A DNA stretch of 9,723 bases from Candidatus Berkelbacteria bacterium (GTDB lineage: Bacteria > Patescibacteriota > UBA1384 > JAHJRZ01): assembly GCA_026397195.1 (NCBI GenBank), contig JAPLVI010000037.1, positions 1-9,723 on the forward strand. The letters run 5' to 3'. The first letter of the stretch is position 1, and each line of letters begins with the position of its first letter. Below the pieces are notes generated by a model. The model saw only the letters and a program-made list of their open reading frames with translations, searched no databases and was not told where the DNA came from. Both the position numbers and the translations under genes were made by a program. This document shows positions 7,272 to 9,723 of the stretch, piece after piece.

Positions 7272-8613
7272 TTTTAACTTTGTTATTGCTGGAATATTAA
7301 CGAGTGTTCTTGCTTTGGGTTTTGTCTTGGCGATAATAAAAAACCCCCTCAGTGCTATAATCTTAATCACCGCCTTCGCCCTCTTAATTATCTTTACTTT
7401 ACGGACAGACTTCGGAATTTACCTGATTGTCCTCTCTCTTATCACTGGACAGCTTTTAAGAATCCCCATAACTGAAGGCTCGGCCATACAGTTGACTGAT
7501 ATTCTCGTTGTTGCTTTATCATCAGTTTGGATCATTAAAAAAATTATCCTTAACGAAAAAATAAAAAGTACCTTTATCGGTCCATTTCTATTTATCTTTC
7601 TCTCTATTGCTCTACTTTCGTTCGTTAATGGTCTGAGGTTTTTAAATTTAGACCAAGCGATGATCTCCTTTTTCTATCTTTTAAGACTTTGGGCTTATGC
7701 TACTTTGTTTTTTATTGCTACTGACATATTTAAACAGGAAAAAAACATTTACACATTTAAAAAAATACTCTTTTTTGCCTTTTTCGCCATTGCCGTTGCC
7801 GGAATAATCCAGATTATTATCTTTCCCAGTCTAATGAAATGGGCAGCCCTCTATGGCTGGGACCCACATATGTATAGGCTTTTCTCTACTTTCTTAGATC
7901 CAAATTTTGTCGGCGCGTTTCTTGTTATAGGACTAATGATAGCTCTTGGATTTCTTTTTTATACCAAATCAATTGAAGGCAAATTGGTATTAATAGTTCT
8001 GGCAATCGTCTTTCTCGTCTCAATCATTCTCACTTATTCAAGAAGCACCTATCTTTTTCTGGCAATATCATTCCTGACCTTCTCAATTCTACGTTCAAGA
8101 AAATTGCTTCTTTTAGGTATTGCGGTAATTATTATTCTTCTTCTAATCTTTCCTAAATCTGTGGAACGTATCGAGGGTGGATTCAATATTGATGAGAGTG
8201 CCCGAAGCCGTTTCAAAACATGGGAAAAAACGATTACCATTATCAAAGATCATCCTGTTTTGGGGGTTGGTTTTAATGCTTTTCGCTACGCTCAAGATAG
8301 ATATAGCTTTCTCGAAGAGGCCGCACAGGATCATTCAGGCGCAGGTTCGGATTCTTCAATTCTTTTTATCTTCGCTACCACGGGTTTCTTTGGTTTTATT
8401 GCTTATATTATCTTTTATATTCTTTCATTGATAAAAACCAAGAAGGTTTTTAGCTATTCATCTTCTCTTCAACGCAGGGCGCTTGCTCTGGCTTTATTCT
8501 CAATTCTGATCGGGCTCGCTTTCCATTCGGTTTTTGTCAATAGCCTCTTCTATCCAGCAATTATGGTTCCTCTTTTTATTATGCTTGGCATAATTTCTAC
8601 CAAGAGTGCATAA
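7228..8613 (+). CDS. O-antigen polymerase/ligase family membrane protein (Wzy_C type)
   Basis: This 461-residue protein has about 10-12 predicted membrane helices and the layout of the Wzy/WaaL superfamily. Hydrophobic segments cover residues 17-135 and 145-310. LFSTFLDPNFVGA (218-230) corresponds to the family's 'GTf-nPN' motif and TYSRST (269-274) is also typical. The large outer loop at about 311-380 carries RFKTWEKT (328-335), PVLGVGFNAF (343-352) and a conserved-position His369, followed by the TG-FG turn (385-389) and C-terminal helices. In a Wzx-dependent cluster the likely job is polymerising the flipped repeat unit; ligation to a lipid or protein acceptor cannot be excluded. The start at 7228 overlaps the previous gene by 44 bases. 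Met at 7234 is an equal candidate, and neither has a clear ribosome binding site. The 3' end overlaps the convergent minus-strand gene by 17 bases. Confidence 0.85.
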   Translation: MKMQSEILKNANKINFNFVIAGILTSVLALGFVLAIIKNPLSAIILITAFALLIIFTLRTDFGIYLIVLSLITGQLLRIPITEGSAIQLTDILVVALSSVWIIKKIILNEKIKSTFIGPFLFIFLSIALLSFVNGLRFLNLDQAMISFFYLLRLWAYATLFFIATDIFKQEKNIYTFKKILFFAFFAIAVAGIIQIIIFPSLMKWAALYGWDPHMYRLFSTFLDPNFVGAFLVIGLMIALGFLFYTKSIEGKLVLIVLAIVFLVSIILTYSRSTYLFLAISFLTFSILRSRKLLLLGIAVIIILLLIFPKSVERIEGGFNIDESARSRFKTWEKTITIIKDHPVLGVGFNAFRYAQDRYSFLEEAAQDHSGAGSDSSILFIFATTGFFGFIAYIIFYILSLIKTKKVFSYSSSLQRRALALALFSILIGLAFHSVFVNSLFYPAIMVPLFIMLGIISTKSA

Positions 8614-8670
8614 AATTCTTAAAAACTTCCAAAGATCTTCTAAATAATAGGCTATAATTCCTACCAAGAG
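8587..8670. repeat. Imperfect direct repeat around the convergent gene ends
   Basis: A 20-base copy at 8587-8606 and a 21-base copy at 8650-8670 share GGC, ATAATT and CTACCAAGAG, differing by one inserted T (8653) and one T/C change, or 19 of 21 aligned positions. They are separated by 43 bases. The first copy contains the end of the plus-strand polymerase gene and the stop codon of the minus-strand gene; the second lies inside the minus-strand coding sequence in a different frame. It may mark an old recombination or slippage event, or be coincidence in AT-rich DNA. Confidence 0.45.
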
Positions 8671-9211
8671 ATTCTAATTTGGCATTTCCCACTTTTACGT
8701 CTCCTTTTCCTAAATATAGAATTCTGAATTCATAACTTCTTCCGCCGTTGGTCTCAAATTCAAGAGTTTCTTTTTTGTATTCTCCATAATAATCAAGAGG
8801 GTTTAGCTTTTTTTCTTCTTCAACGCCAGACCCGAGACGGAAAATATCTAAAACTGCGAAATCCTCATTTTCTTCAATATTTGCAATATCAATATCGTAA
8901 GTAAGGCGGTATTTACCAGGAAAAAGAAAAATTCCTGGACCACAATTTACATAATTTTGCCCATTAGATTGGAAATCTGACGGATCAACTTGCATTACTG
9001 TCCCATCGTAAGAAGAATCCTCAACTACCTTTCCTAACTGATGTCCAAAATCTGTTGTCTCAAAAATCAATTCTTTCTGAGTTGAACGATAAATTAAATC
9101 ATATATTCTAAGACCCAACTCTCTTTGAATAATAATGTCTGTTATAAACAGCAAAAAAAAGGCGACCAAAATAAATATTATGATAAAATTGATAATTTTT
9201 TCTTTTTTCAT
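8597..9211 (-). CDS. Membrane-anchored protein with predicted extracytoplasmic beta-sandwich (carbohydrate-binding-like) domain
   Basis: I do not recognise a named family for this 204-residue protein. It starts MKKEK, followed by one strong hydrophobic helix (about residues 7-28) with no obvious cleavage site, so it is probably a type II anchored protein with the rest outside. The remainder alternates beta-strand-like stretches: ELIFETTDFG (47-56), a segment with Gly-Pro (91-92) then FPGKYRLTYDIDI (97-109), AVLDIFRLG (119-127) and SYEFRILYLGKGDVKV (159-174). The 'GP...L-PGKY-V-F-' followed by 'EFRV...G' pattern resembles jelly-roll sugar-binding-like domains found near glycosyltransferases, but catalytic residues are not evident. 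Its ATG directly follows the TAA of the upstream GT2 gene, so both are cotranscribed. Its 3' end overlaps the polymerase gene on the other strand by 17 bases. A structural or sensory role on the glycan is inference. Confidence 0.72.
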   Translation of the reverse strand: MKKEKIINFIIIFILVAFFLLFITDIIIQRELGLRIYDLIYRSTQKELIFETTDFGHQLGKVVEDSSYDGTVMQVDPSDFQSNGQNYVNCGPGIFLFPGKYRLTYDIDIANIEENEDFAVLDIFRLGSGVEEEKKLNPLDYYGEYKKETLEFETNGGRSYEFRILYLGKGDVKVGNAKLESLGRNYSLLFRRSLEVFKNFMHSW

Positions 9212-9723
9212 TTACCAGAAAATTATTTTTTTTGTCAGGGCAAAATAAAAATTAAATAGAGGACTGATAATTCTTGTCCAGATCCATTGATTCATTGGTG
9301 GATCTTGATAAAAAATTTTGCCAACAAATTTTTTAAAAAGATCTTTATCATAAATTTTTCTTATTTGCCTAATTTTCTTTCTCTTCTTGATAATTTTATT
9401 CCAATTATTGGCTTGGGAAAAATATCCATAGATTAAAAATTTGTCCCGCCACCAACCGGAAAACAAGGAAAAAATTATCATCCCAATCTCCATAAAAATC
9501 AAGGCAGGTGAAATTAAAATCAAGGTTGCAATTTTGAAATTCTTAAATAAAAAGAGATATCGGTTTCTTTCTATATAATAAAATTTTTTTACATTTCGAC
9601 TAAAACTGTATTTATGATATACAATTGAATTTTCCGCTAGAACATTCTTGTATCCAGCCAATATAATTCTTACACCCAAATCTAAATCTTCGGTATACAT
9701 AAAAAAATCTTCATCAAAAAATC
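9212..9723 (-). CDS. GT2-family glycosyltransferase, C-terminal part (5' end beyond right edge)
   Basis: The minus-strand frame is open to the window edge, so the ATG at 9698-9700 is internal: upstream codons read FFDEDFF before MYTEDLDLGVRI. 'FDEDFFMYTEDLDL' is the hallmark C-terminal catalytic region of GT2 (GT-A) enzymes of the rhamnosyltransferase-like type, with the ED pair supplying the putative catalytic base. It is followed by the usual YHKYSFSRN and YYIERNRYLFLFKNF segment, a hydrophobic stretch likely to associate with the membrane (roughly the FKIATLILISPALIFMEIGM region), and a basic tail with GWWRDKF. About 169 complete codons are visible; the nucleotide-binding N-terminus and DXD lie outside. 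Rhamnose transfer would fit rmlB/rmlD but is only inference. The stop TAA is immediately followed by the ATG of the anchored beta-sandwich gene. Confidence 0.87.
   Translation of the reverse strand, partial: FFDEDFFMYTEDLDLGVRIILAGYKNVLAENSIVYHKYSFSRNVKKFYYIERNRYLFLFKNFKIATLILISPALIFMEIGMIIFSLFSGWWRDKFLIYGYFSQANNWNKIIKKRKKIRQIRKIYDKDLFKKFVGKIFYQDPPMNQWIWTRIISPLFNFYFALTKKIIFW

Noticed and set aside
8584..8614. CTTGG/CCAAG hairpin (8584-8588 and 8600-8604) as a terminator for the convergent operons
   Set aside because: The five-pair stem has an 11-base loop and no T-run follows on either strand; extending it needs a bulge.
8648..8663. TAGG...CCTA hairpin near the convergent ends as a terminator
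   Set aside because: It has only four base pairs, lies inside minus-strand coding sequence and has no T-tract.
9212..9700. ATG at 9700 as the start of a complete 162-residue protein
   Set aside because: The frame is open to the window edge and the upstream codons FFDEDFF complete a canonical GT2 motif, so the gene begins outside the window.
1..9723. CRISPR arrays, tRNA or rRNA genes, insertion sequences, riboswitches, UGA recoding
   Set aside because: I saw no regularly spaced repeats, cloverleaf-like regions, transposase motifs or long structured leaders, and UGA terminates several intact genes in overlapping ATGA junctions.

Overview
The window is a surface-polysaccharide (O-antigen, capsule or S-layer-glycan type) biosynthesis locus from an AT-rich bacterium. 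Proteins are lysine-rich, genes are tightly packed, and UGA is used as a normal stop (rmlD, wzx, wecB and the first glycosyltransferase), so this is not a UGA-recoding lineage such as Gracilibacteria or Absconditabacteria. The low GC, the weak or absent Shine-Dalgarno sequences before most genes, and the membrane-anchored sugar-binding-like protein beside a GT2 would fit a Patescibacteria/Parcubacteria-type genome. That placement is inference, and other AT-rich environmental bacteria are possible.

Layout, left to right. Positions 1-1017 (+) hold the last codons of rmlB and a complete rmlD, the second and fourth steps of dTDP-L-rhamnose synthesis. The 82-bp gap after rmlD contains a good sigma70-type promoter candidate followed by a small AT-rich inverted repeat. 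Positions 1100-8613 (+) form one compact operon: wzx flippase, a remnant of a deleted GT2 glycosyltransferase, wecB (UDP-GlcNAc 2-epimerase), three GT-B/GT4-type glycosyltransferases, and a Wzy/WaaL-type polymerase or ligase. Neighbouring genes overlap by 3 to 44 bases. From 8597 to the right edge two genes run on the minus strand: a small single-pass membrane protein with a predicted extracytoplasmic beta-sandwich, and upstream of it the C-terminal part of a GT2 glycosyltransferase cut by the window edge. The two operons converge and their last genes overlap by 17 bases.

Together the genes describe Wzx/Wzy-dependent glycan assembly. RmlB/RmlD and WecB supply dTDP-rhamnose and UDP-ManNAc, cytoplasmic glycosyltransferases build a lipid-linked repeat unit, Wzx flips it, and the Wzy-type protein polymerises or transfers it outside. 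No initiating phosphosugar transferase, rmlA, rmlC or wecC is in the window.

The most interesting observation lies between wzx and wecB (2584-2716). The apparent spacer is a scar of an internally deleted GT2 gene. It keeps the ribosome binding site, the start, an N-terminal GT2 motif, a C-terminal segment in another frame, and the stop that overlaps the wecB start. Everything else in the operon looks intact. I see no RNA genes, CRISPR array, insertion sequence or convincing terminator.
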